The notes under the pieces: generated by a model
Seen by the model: the letters and a program-made list of their open reading frames with translations, nothing else
What the model was told of the DNA's origin: nothing
The model's database searches: none
NCBI RefSeq assembly: GCF_016025255.1
Contig: NZ_CP065592.1
Coordinates: forward strand, 2,126,122 to 2,190,121
DNA length: 64,000 nt
Direction of reading: 5' to 3'
From: Sphingosinicella flava
GTDB taxonomy: Bacteria > Pseudomonadota > Alphaproteobacteria > Sphingomonadales > Sphingomonadaceae
Part shown: positions 26,584 through 35,200 of the stretch, piece after piece
How the letters are laid out: every line of letters begins with the position of its first letter
How positions within the stretch are numbered: the stretch's first letter is position 1
Made by a program: the position numbers and the translations under genes

Positions 26584-27306
26584 ATGACAAAGGTGGCAAT
26601 CGTCACGGGCGGAACGCGCGGCATTGGGGAGGCGATCAGCCTCGCGCTTCGGGACATGGGCCTGACCGTCGCCGCCAATTATGCGGGCAATGACGACAAG
26701 GCGCGGGACTTTACCGCGCGCACCGGCATTGCCGCTTATAAGTGGAATGTCGGCGATTACGACGCTTGCGTCGATGGCGTATCCCGCATCGAGGCGGCGC
26801 TCGGGCCGGTCGCGGTCCTCGTCAACAATGCCGGCATCACCCGCGACGGCACGATGAAGCGGATGAGCCGCGATATGTGGGACGATGTCATCGACGTGAA
26901 CCTTGGCGGCTGCTTCAACATGGCCAAGGCCGTGTGGGACGGCATGAACGCCCGCAAATATGGCCGCATCGTCAACATCGGATCGATCAACGGTCAGGCG
27001 GGCCAGTACGGCCAGGTGAACTATGCCGCCGCCAAGTCGGGCATTCACGGCTTCACCAAGGCGCTGGCCCAGGAAGGCGCCCGCGCCGGCATCACCGTCA
27101 ACGCCATCGCGCCCGGCTATATCGACACAGACATGGTCGCCGCCGTGCCGGAAGACGTGCTGGGCAAGATCGTGGCTCGCATCCCGGTGGGCCGCCTCGG
27201 CCGCGCCGAAGAGATTGCGCGCGGGGTCACTTTCCTTTGTGTCGAGGATGCGGGCTTCGTCACCGGTTCGACGCTGTCGATCAATGGCGGCCAGCATATG
27301 TATTGA
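26584..27306 (+). CDS. phbB: acetoacetyl-CoA reductase-like short-chain dehydrogenase
   Basis: Protein of 240 residues, an SDR with the NADP-binding VTGGTRGIGEAISLAL, NNAG in LVNNAGITRDGTMKRM, the active-site Ser in IGSINGQAGQYGQ and YAAAKSG (Tyr-x3-Lys). The segment GQAGQYGQVNYAAAKSGIHG and the C-terminal LSINGGQHMY are characteristic of PhbB. It would make (R)-3-hydroxybutyryl-CoA for polyhydroxybutyrate, but no synthase or thiolase is nearby, so FabG-like use is also possible. A strong GGGAGAGG precedes the start. Confidence 0.88.
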   Translation: MTKVAIVTGGTRGIGEAISLALRDMGLTVAANYAGNDDKARDFTARTGIAAYKWNVGDYDACVDGVSRIEAALGPVAVLVNNAGITRDGTMKRMSRDMWDDVIDVNLGGCFNMAKAVWDGMNARKYGRIVNIGSINGQAGQYGQVNYAAAKSGIHGFTKALAQEGARAGITVNAIAPGYIDTDMVAAVPEDVLGKIVARIPVGRLGRAEEIARGVTFLCVEDAGFVTGSTLSINGGQHMY

Positions 27307-27334
27307 TGGGTGGCCAAGTTCCTTCTTCGCCGTC

Positions 27335-27354
27335 ATTCCCGCGAAGGCGGGAAT
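27335..27354. repeat. hairpin repeat after phbB
   Basis: ATTCCCGC-GAAG-GCGGGAAT, a perfect 8-bp stem with a GAAG loop, within the 124-base gap between the SDR and the RHH gene. It resembles the other hairpin elements of this window and may act as a weak terminator, though no T-run follows. Confidence 0.55.
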
Positions 27355-27430
27355 CCAGGCCCGGACCAGCGATAAGGCTCGATCCTCATCTGGACTCTCG
27401 CTCTCGCGGGAGTGACGTTGGAAGCTGTAA

Positions 27431-27685
27431 ATGATCCCACCGCCCCTTTTCGCCGGTCCGGTCAAACGATCGATGATGATCGCGGGGCATGCGACGTCGA
27501 TCAGTCTCGAACCTTTGTTCTGGGCCGCGCTGCGGCGCGCTGCGGAAGCCGAAGGCCTGCCGCTCAATGCGCTGGTTGCCCGTATCGATGCGTTGCGCCT
27601 TGAAACGCCGCAACCGCCCAATCTGGGTAGCGCAATCCGCTCATGGTTGTTCTACCGCCTGCAAGATGAGAATGTCTCGCAATAG
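27431..27685 (+). CDS. ribbon-helix-helix domain protein
   Basis: Protein of 84 residues. The stretch KRSMMIAGHATSISLEPLFW then AEAEGLPLNALVARID is the RHH_4-type ribbon-helix-helix of small alphaproteobacterial DNA-binding proteins. The beta strand would contact DNA as a dimer. Targets are unknown. The last codons overlap the first of two Fur-like boxes ahead of the iron-siderophore receptor, 57 bases downstream. Confidence 0.8.
   Translation: MIPPPLFAGPVKRSMMIAGHATSISLEPLFWAALRRAAEAEGLPLNALVARIDALRLETPQPPNLGSAIRSWLFYRLQDENVSQ
27667..27681. promoter_or_regulatory. Fur-like box 1 upstream of the siderophore receptor
   Basis: TGAGAATGTCTCGCA: half-sites TGAGA and TCGCA separated by 5 bases. 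It matches box 2 at 13 of 15 positions and lies 29 bases from it, inside the 3' end of the RHH gene. Confidence 0.5.
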
Positions 27686-27688
27686 CGG

Positions 27689-27717
27689 TTGACGCTGCGA
27701 ATGACTCGCAATAGAGC
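27689..27717 (+). promoter_or_regulatory. putative sigma70-type promoter with Fur-like box 2 in the spacer
   Basis: A TTGACG -35 candidate (27689-27694) is followed 17 bases later by TAGAGC (27712-27717), a weak -10. The palindrome TGCGAATGACTCGCA (27696-27710) sits between them. Its TGCGA-N5-TCGCA symmetry fits a Fur-type 7-1-7 site. A repressor there would block RNA polymerase when iron is plentiful. Confidence 0.5.
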
Positions 27718-27741
27718 TCCCCGTAACAAAGGGAGTCCATC

Positions 27742-30195
27742 GTGTCGCATTCCACTGCCCGCACCGCCATGCCTGCATTTCTGGCCCTCACTTGCGTCAG
27801 CTTCACCGCGCCCGCGCTTGCGGAAGAGGGTGTCGTTCAGAGCAATGTCGCGCGGGATGCCGAGGGTCAGTCGATCATCGTCACTGGTGCTCTGGAGGCG
27901 AAGGAGCTTGAATCGCCCAAGGCCGTGCAGTCTCTGCTCGATACGCCGCAGACGGTGACGGTGATCAGCGACCAGACGATCCGCAAGCAGAACCTTCTCA
28001 CCCTGCGCGATGCGCTCTCGACCATCCCGGGCATCACCTTCGGCGCGGGTGAGGGCGGCGGGGGCTATGGCGACAGCATCAACCTGCGCGGCTTCGCGGC
28101 GAGCAACGACATCACGCAGGACGGCGTCCGCGACAGCGCGCAATATAGCCGCACCGATCCGTTCAACCTGCAGCAGATCGAGGTCTTCAACGGCGCGAAC
28201 AGCGTGTTCAACGGCTCCGGATCGGTGGGTGGCACGGTGAATATCGTGTCGAAGGTACCGCAAGCCGACGATCTCACCATCGTCCAGGCTGGCGTCGGCA
28301 CGGACAATTACTGGCGCGGCACGGTCGACAGCAACATGCGCGTCAACGACTTCGTCGCGTTTCGGCTCAACGCCATGGCGCACCGCAACGATATTCCGGG
28401 CCGCGATGTCGAAAAGAACAAGCGCTGGGGCCTGGCGCCTGCCGTCACCCTTGGCATCGGCACGCCGACCAGCCTGACGCTCGCCTACCTCCACCAGGAG
28501 GACGACAATATTCCCGTCTACGGCGTTCCTTATTTCAAGAACCAGCTGAATGACGGCCCGCTCGAAGAAGCCGACGACAGCGATTATTTCGGCTACCGCA
28601 ACCTCGACGATCAGAACATCGTCGTCGATCGCCTGACCGCGACCTTCGAGCATGATTTTTCGAAGAGCCTGTCGCTCCGCAATCTTACCCGCTGGCAGCG
28701 CGTCGGCCAGCGCAGCGTCACCAGCTCGCCGCAGGGGACATTCTGCCTTGAAGCAACCGGGCTGCAGCCGGTTTCGGCGGGACCGAATGATATGCAGGGC
28801 GCGGCATGCCGCGTCACACTGAGCAATGTGTCGGTGAACGATGCTCCGATCCGCAACGTGACAGTGACAGTGCCGCGCGGTTTCTTCCAGCCTGCCACCG
28901 GCCCTCGCGGAATGATGCGCGATCAGGAGAGCCAGCTGCTCCACAATCAGACCGACTTGACCTTTGTCACCGGCACGACCGGCGGGCTGCACAACACTCT
29001 GGTCGTGGGCATGTCATTTGCTTGGGAAGATTATCGCCTTACCCAAGCCTCGTTGCTGCGCAACGCAGCGGGTGCCGCGATCATTCCGCCGATGATTGAG
29101 ATCGCGAACCCCGATACGCTCTATACCGGCCCGATCAATTATACGGAAACGGCGCGCTCGCGCGGGGAGAACCGGAACAAAGCCATTTATCTGTTCGATA
29201 ATCTTGAGATCGGGCCGATGTTCGAACTGAACGCGGCTGTACGTTACGAGAATGTCGTGGGCGAATTTCGCTCTATTCCGCTCGCCTTTAATCCGCCCGG
29301 AAACACGATCCCCTCCTTCGCGGTGCAACGGAGCGATGACGATCTCCTTTCCTACCGCTTCGGCGCGGTGTTCAAGCCGGTGCGGAGCGTCAGCCTTTAT
29401 GCGGGCTATGGCAATTCCAAGACGCCGTCCTCCGCCACCGTCCGCCTCGGCTGCGGCACGATCGTCACCGGCGGTGGTGGGCCGCAGGATCCCTGCGCCG
29501 TCGATCCGGAAACCGCCCGCAATTACGAAGTCGGCGCCAAGGCCGATCTGTTCGGCCGCCGCCTGCAGCTGACCGCATCGGTCTTCCGCAACGAGCGCAC
29601 CAATTATCGCGTGCCGAGCAACGATCCGATCGTTGGCGCCCTTCCAGTCCTCGACGGCCGCAGCCGCGTCGACGGGATCGCGCTCGGGGCTTCGGGCAAT
29701 ATCGGGCGCAACTGGACCGTCTTCGCCAACTACACCTATCTCGATAGCGAAGTTCTGCAGGGCGTGTCGAATTATTGCCTCGACAATCCCAGCACCGCTT
29801 GCGCCAATACCGCCGATATCCGCGATCCCCAGAAAGGGAGCGAATTGGTGCAGGTGCCGAAGCATGCGGGCAGCCTGTTCACCAGCTATCGCCTGCCGTT
29901 CGGATTGGAGATCGGCTACGGCCTCACCTATCAGGGCAGCTTCGCACTCCATGCCCCGACGGCGAACAATCGGATGCAATATCGTTCGGACGATTACCTC
30001 ATCCACCGCGCCTTCCTGTCCTATGCCTTCGGCAACGGCCTTACCGCGCAGCTCAACGTGCAGAACCTGACGAACGAGCGTTATTTCACCAATATCCGCA
30101 ACAATATCAATGCGACGAGCGGCGCCATTACCGGTGGCTGGGCAGTGCCGGGCGAGGACCGGTCGGCGGTGCTGAGCCTATTCTATAGTTTTTGA
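27742..30195 (+). CDS. TonB-dependent catecholate-type siderophore receptor (Fiu-like)
   Basis: Protein of 817 residues: signal peptide to about residue 28, a plug domain (QTVTVISDQTIRKQNLLTLRD, then IPGITFGAGEGGGGYGDSIN and LRGFAASNDITQDGVRDSAQ), and a 22-strand barrel ending in a C-terminal Phe. The plug signature LQQIEVFNGANSVFNGSGSVGG is that of the Fiu/TonB siderophore family. GTG start at 27742 after GGGAG. PiuC and PepSY genes follow on the same strand, and Fur-like boxes precede it, so it is part of an iron-starvation uptake cluster. Confidence 0.92.
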   Translation: MSHSTARTAMPAFLALTCVSFTAPALAEEGVVQSNVARDAEGQSIIVTGALEAKELESPKAVQSLLDTPQTVTVISDQTIRKQNLLTLRDALSTIPGITFGAGEGGGGYGDSINLRGFAASNDITQDGVRDSAQYSRTDPFNLQQIEVFNGANSVFNGSGSVGGTVNIVSKVPQADDLTIVQAGVGTDNYWRGTVDSNMRVNDFVAFRLNAMAHRNDIPGRDVEKNKRWGLAPAVTLGIGTPTSLTLAYLHQEDDNIPVYGVPYFKNQLNDGPLEEADDSDYFGYRNLDDQNIVVDRLTATFEHDFSKSLSLRNLTRWQRVGQRSVTSSPQGTFCLEATGLQPVSAGPNDMQGAACRVTLSNVSVNDAPIRNVTVTVPRGFFQPATGPRGMMRDQESQLLHNQTDLTFVTGTTGGLHNTLVVGMSFAWEDYRLTQASLLRNAAGAAIIPPMIEIANPDTLYTGPINYTETARSRGENRNKAIYLFDNLEIGPMFELNAAVRYENVVGEFRSIPLAFNPPGNTIPSFAVQRSDDDLLSYRFGAVFKPVRSVSLYAGYGNSKTPSSATVRLGCGTIVTGGGGPQDPCAVDPETARNYEVGAKADLFGRRLQLTASVFRNERTNYRVPSNDPIVGALPVLDGRSRVDGIALGASGNIGRNWTVFANYTYLDSEVLQGVSNYCLDNPSTACANTADIRDPQKGSELVQVPKHAGSLFTSYRLPFGLEIGYGLTYQGSFALHAPTANNRMQYRSDDYLIHRAFLSYAFGNGLTAQLNVQNLTNERYFTNIRNNINATSGAITGGWAVPGEDRSAVLSLFYSF

Positions 30196-30203
30196 GGGGA
30201 ATT

Positions 30204-30263
30204 GTGCTCCGGCGAAGGCCGGAGCCCAGTGGCGCAGTATGCTGGACCCCGGTCTGCGCCAGG
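30204..30263. repeat. REP-like repeat, copy 1
   Basis: GTGCTCCGGCGAAGGCCGGA, a hairpin arm pair, followed by GCCCAGTGGCGCA and later GCTGGACCCCGG. The core matches copies at 48301 and 62180. It occupies the 108-base gap between the receptor and PiuC. Confidence 0.65.
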
Positions 30264-30303
30264 GAACTGGCCAGCATCATTGGGTTGATCTAGGACAGAT
30301 ATC

Positions 30304-30987
30304 ATGATGCTCGCGATCCCCGACCTGCTCGACTCCGGCCAGCTGGATGAGGTGCGGCACATTGTCGATGCGGGCGAATGGGTGGACGGGAACGAGACGT
30401 CCGGCCATCAGTCCGCGCTCGCCAAGAAGAACATGCAGCTTGCGGAAAATTCGGATGCTGCGCGTCGGGCAGGTGCGATCGTGCTCGACGCACTCGGCAA
30501 GTCGCCTTTGTTCATCGCTGCCGCGTTGCCGCTCAAGGTCTTCCCGCCGCTCTTCAACCGCTATCAGGGCGGCGAGCGGTTCGGCACGCATGTCGACAAT
30601 GCGGTGCGCTTGAAACGGGGCAGCGACCTTAAGGTGCGCAGCGACCTTTCCGCCACGCTCTTCCTCGCCGATCCGGACAGCTATGAAGGCGGCGAGCTGG
30701 TGGTGGAGGACAATCTCGGCGCCCACAAAGTGAAGCTGCCTGCCGGGCACATGATTCTTTATCCTGCCTCCAGCCTCCATCGTGTCGAGCCGGTGACGTC
30801 GGGCGCGCGGGTCGCGTCCTTCTTCTGGATTCAGTCGATGGTGCGCGACGATGGGGCGCGGACTTTGCTCTTCGATCTCGACCGATCGATCCAGGCCATC
30901 GCCGCCGATCGCGGCCAGGACGATCCTGCGATCATCCAGCTGACCGGCGTCTATCACAATCTCCTCCGCCGCTGGGCGGACTGCTGA
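30304..30987 (+). CDS. Fe2+-dependent PKHD-type dioxygenase (PiuC family)
   Basis: Protein of 227 residues of the Fe(II)/2-oxoglutarate prolyl 4-hydroxylase fold. The metal triad is H-x-D in GTHVDNAVR and the distal His in SSLHRVEPV. The 2-oxoglutarate-binding Arg is probably in GARVASFFW. PiuC genes stand next to catecholate siderophore receptors in many proteobacteria, and the protein is thought to help release or process iron complexes. The same arrangement is seen here. Confidence 0.92.
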   Translation: MMLAIPDLLDSGQLDEVRHIVDAGEWVDGNETSGHQSALAKKNMQLAENSDAARRAGAIVLDALGKSPLFIAAALPLKVFPPLFNRYQGGERFGTHVDNAVRLKRGSDLKVRSDLSATLFLADPDSYEGGELVVEDNLGAHKVKLPAGHMILYPASSLHRVEPVTSGARVASFFWIQSMVRDDGARTLLFDLDRSIQAIAADRGQDDPAIIQLTGVYHNLLRRWADC

Positions 30988-31004
30988 TCTGAAGAGGTAA
31001 CCTC

Positions 31005-32138
31005 ATGGCGACATCGGCGAAGCTCCGGCTCCGCAATTTGTGGTTCTCCTTCCACAAATGGATCGGCATCCTGCTTGCCGTCCTGATCGTTCCGATCTCG
31101 ATCTCCGGCGCTGCCTTGGTCTGGCATGATTGGCTCGACGAAACGCTCAATCCCGGCCGCTATGCGGTCACCTCGTCCGAGGCGCGGCTGACTCCGTCTC
31201 AATATGCCGAGGCCGCCACGCCCGTGCTGAAGCCCGGCGAACGGGTCAGCGTGATCCGTTATCCCGAACAGGGTGAAGGGCCGGTGGTCGTCACCGCCAT
31301 GGCCCCGACCCGGGAAGGCGCCGCGCGCGGGGGCCCGCCGGTCCGCACCCAGGTTTGGCTCGATCCCGCGACGGGCAAGATTCTGGACAGCGCGCCGAGC
31401 AATGCGGGCGCTGTTCGCTTCCTCCACGTCCTCCATGGCAGCTTGATGGTGCCGGGCATGGGCCGTCAGATCGTCGGCTGGGTCGGTGTGTTCATGCTCA
31501 TCTCTTCGCTCACCGGCATCTGGCTGTGGTGGCCGGTGTCGGGCAGCGTGAAAAAGGGCTTCAAGTGGAATCGGCAGCCCAGGTTCAGCGCCAACCTGCA
31601 TCATCAAACCGGCTTTTGGATCGCCATTCCGCTCGCCATGTTGTCCTTCACCGGCATGTGGATTTCCTTTCCGGGCTTCTTCGGGCCGCTGTCGGGCGCG
31701 CCCGCGCAAAAGGGCGGGCGGCCCACACCCTCCGCGCCGCTCGCCGCGCCCGCAATGACTCCGGAAGCCGTCGTGCAAGCCGCGTCGGCGCACGCGACTG
31801 GCGCTATTCTCACTCTGACCTGGCCGACCGAAAAGACGCCGGACTGGAAAGTCGCCTATGAGCGCGAGGGCAGCCCCGCTGAGGTCGAAATCGCGGATGC
31901 GGGCGGGGAGGTGACGCCACCCAAGCCACCGCGCCCGGAAACCATCGCTCGCACGATGCGACGCTGGCATGACGGCACCGGCATGGGAGTGGTGTGGCAG
32001 GTCGTGATTTTCCTGGGCGGCATCATCCCGGCAATCCTCGGCGTCACCGGCATCATGATGTGGCTCAACACGCGCACATGGCGCGGCGATCTGGCGCGCC
32101 GCAAGAAAGCGAAACTGGCGGCCGCTCCGGCGGAGTGA
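31005..32138 (+). CDS. PepSY-domain membrane protein (iron-uptake-associated)
   Basis: Protein of 377 residues with about four transmembrane helices (residues 20-45, 150-170, 200-220 and 325-350) and PepSY-type periplasmic segments. It begins with the conserved LWFSFHKWIGILLAVLIVPI, includes the WWP motif LWWPVSG and ends in a Lys-rich cytoplasmic tail. Members with siderophore receptors (FoxB/PiuB-like) are proposed to reduce or import iron-siderophore complexes. It lies 17 bases after PiuC, in the same operon. AGAGG precedes the ATG. Confidence 0.85.
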   Translation: MATSAKLRLRNLWFSFHKWIGILLAVLIVPISISGAALVWHDWLDETLNPGRYAVTSSEARLTPSQYAEAATPVLKPGERVSVIRYPEQGEGPVVVTAMAPTREGAARGGPPVRTQVWLDPATGKILDSAPSNAGAVRFLHVLHGSLMVPGMGRQIVGWVGVFMLISSLTGIWLWWPVSGSVKKGFKWNRQPRFSANLHHQTGFWIAIPLAMLSFTGMWISFPGFFGPLSGAPAQKGGRPTPSAPLAAPAMTPEAVVQAASAHATGAILTLTWPTEKTPDWKVAYEREGSPAEVEIADAGGEVTPPKPPRPETIARTMRRWHDGTGMGVVWQVVIFLGGIIPAILGVTGIMMWLNTRTWRGDLARRKKAKLAAAPAE

Positions 32139-32152
32139 TCGGCTGAGAGGTG

Positions 32153-32212
32153 CTCCGGCGAAGCTGGAGTCCGGTCGTTCAATGGCGGCGCCGGACTCCG
32201 GATTTCGCCGGA
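32153..32212. repeat. nested inverted repeat between converging genes
   Basis: Outer arms CTCCGGCGAA (32153-32162) and TTCGCCGGAG (32203-32212) enclose inner arms GGAGTCCGG and CCGGACTCC. It lies between the converging PepSY and glutamate dehydrogenase genes and could stop transcription from both sides. Confidence 0.6.
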
Positions 32213-32222
32213 GGGACGGTCA

Positions 32223-35200
32223 TTATCTGGCCAGCAACACCCTTGCTTGCGTCGCGATCTGGGCGAGCATGGCCGATGTCGTGACCGACGCCGTGCGGGC
32301 GCGGTCGACGAGGTGGCGGAATTGCTCGATGCGGGCGGCGTGCGTGGAGACCCACTTGTCGACCGCCAGGTGCGGATCCTTGCCGCCGCGTTCCAGGAAA
32401 TCGAGGCGCAATTGCTCGAAATCGCGGGCGAGGCCGGCGGTGAGCAGCCGTTCCCATTGGTCGGTCGCGTGGAAGCGGTTGGCCGCGCTCTGCGCCCAGT
32501 CGAGGCCAAGCGCTTCGCCAAGCTTGGTATAGGCCTGGGTTAGCGCCACCTCGTCGACGCCCTGGCGTTGACCCAAGGCGGCGATGCCGACGCCGCCATT
32601 CATCTCGAACAGGCGGACGATGCGATCGACTATGTCAGCCGGGACGCCGGGCGCAGCGATGCGCTCGTGAAGGGCGCCGGCCTGACCGCGCGCCTCATCG
32701 CGGAGCAGGTCATTGACCGCCGCATCGAGCTTTTTGAGGCCCGGCTCCAGCATCGCGACCATTTCCCCGGGCAGCGCGTCGGGCGCAGTGCAGCGGATGA
32801 TGTCGGAGACGTGGAAGCGCAGCGCCTTAGCCGCTTCGTCGAACAAAGCGAGGCGCACCGCCTCGGGCACCGCCAGCGTGTCGATATCGGCCCACAAACG
32901 AGGCATGTCGAACAGCCGCTCGGCCGCGACGAAGGCCGCCGCCGCCTGTGCCCAAGACGCCCCTTCCTCCTCCGTCAGCGCGAATGGGGCGAGAATGCCC
33001 ATGCGGTTGACGAAGCGGTTGGCGACCTTAGTCGCAATGATCTCGCAGCGCAGGCGATGCTCGCGGATAGCCTGGGGGTGCTTCTCCTGCATCAGCGGCG
33101 GAAAGGCGGCCATCAGGTCGCCTTCCATCGTCGGATCCTCGGCCAGATTGCCACGCTCGATCGCGGCTTGAAGCGCCATCTTCGACGTGGAGAGCAAGAC
33201 GGCGAGCTCGGGCCGGGTGAGGCCGCGATTGTCTTGCGCGCGGCGAAGGAGATTTTCGTTGGTATCGAGCCCCTCGACCTTGCGATTGAGGCGGCCTGCT
33301 TCCTCCAATATTTCGATGGCCCTGACGAAGGCGGGTAGTGCGGCCGCGCCGCCGCGTTCGGCGATGGAGAGAGCGAGGGTCTGGAGGCGGTTGTCCTCCA
33401 GCACCAGATGCGCCACCGCGTCGGTCATCGCTGCGAGCAGGGCGTTGCGGTCCGCCTCGGCGAGGCGTCCTTCGGCCATTTCGCGGTTCAGCGGGATCTT
33501 GATGTTCACTTCATTGTCGGAGCAGTCGACACCCGCCGAATTGTCGATGAAGTCGGTGTTGATCCGGCCGCCGCGCGCGGAAAATTCGATGCGCGCGGCT
33601 TGAGTGACGCCAAGGTTGGCGCCTTCGCCGACCGCCTTGGCGCGCAACTCGCTCGCATTGACGCGCAGGCCGTCATTTCCAGGATCGCCGACCTCGGCAT
33701 TGTTCTGCGTCGACGCCTTGATGTAAGTGCCGATGCCGCCGAACCAGATGAGGTCGGCTGGGCTCTTCAGGATCGCGCTGATGAGATCGGCTGGAGTCAG
33801 TTCATCTGCCTCAATGCCGAGCGCTGCCTTCACTTCCGGTGTCAGCGGGATCGACTTCAGCGTGCGGGCGAAGACGCCGCCGCCCTTCGAAATCAGGGCC
33901 TTGTCATAATCCTCCCAGCTCGAGCGGGGAAGCTGGAACATGCGGGCGCGCTCGTCCCAGCTTTTCGCCGGATCGGGATCGGGATCGAGGAAGATGTGGC
34001 GGTGGTCGAAGGCGGCGACCAATTTGATCGCCTTCGACAGAAGCATGCCGTTGCCGAACACGTCGCCCGACATGTCGCCGCAGCCGACGACGTTGATGGA
34101 CTGAGTTTGCACGTCGACGCCCATTTCGGCGAAATGGCGCTGGACGGAAACCCAAGCGCCCTTGGCGGTAATGCCCATCGCCTTATGGTCGTAACCCTGG
34201 CTGCCGCCCGAGGCGAAGGCATCGCCCAGCCAGAAATGATGGGCGGCTGAGATCGCATTGGCGACATCGGAGAAAGTGGCCGTGCCCTTGTCGGCGGCGA
34301 CGACGAAATAGGGATCGTCATCGTCGCGGATGGTGACGCCTTCGGGGTGTACCACCTTGCCTTCGACAATGTTGTCGGTAACCGACAGCAAGGAGCGGAT
34401 GAAGATGCGGTAGGATTCCGTGCCCTCCGCGAACCACGCGTCGCGGTCGCTGACCGGGGGAAGCTGTTTCGGATAAAAACCGCCTTTGGCGCCGGTTGGC
34501 ACGATGACGGCGTTCTTCACCACTTGCGCCTTCATCAAGCCGAGGATTTCGGTGCGGAAATCGTCGCGCCGGTCGGACCAGCGCAGGCCCCCCCGCGCGA
34601 CTGGGCCGCCGCGCAAGTGGATGCCTTCGACGCGCGGCGAATAGACCCAGATTTCGCGCCACGGCACGGGCGCGGGAAGGCCGGGGATGAGGCTGGAATC
34701 GAGCTTGAAGGCCAAGGCTTCGCGGCTCGCGGCCGCGAAGGCGTTGGTGCGCAAAGTCGCCATGACGACGCTGCGGAACATGCGCAGGATGCGGTCGTCG
34801 TCGATCGCGGCGACGCTGGCAAGGCCCGCCGTGATCGCGGCTTCCGCCTCGCCAGCCGCCTGGACGCGGTCGCCAGAGACTCTGGGATCGTGGAGGGCGT
34901 CAAACAGGGCGATCATGCCCTTGGTGACGGCGGGTGCCTTGCGCAGCGCGTCGACCACGGTTTGCATCGAATAAGAGAGGCCGGTCTGGCGCAGATAGCG
35001 GAACCAGGCGCGGAACAACACCACGTCGCGGCGGTCCAAGGCGGCGGCGACGAGAAGCTGGTTGAACACGTCATTCTCGGCCTCGCCCTCCAGCACGGCG
35101 GCGATCGCCTTTTCGACCGACGCGGCGCGGGCCAGAACCTCGCCCGCATCGCCGCCGCCCTGCATTTCGAGCAGGAAGTCGTGGATGTAGCCGATCCGGC

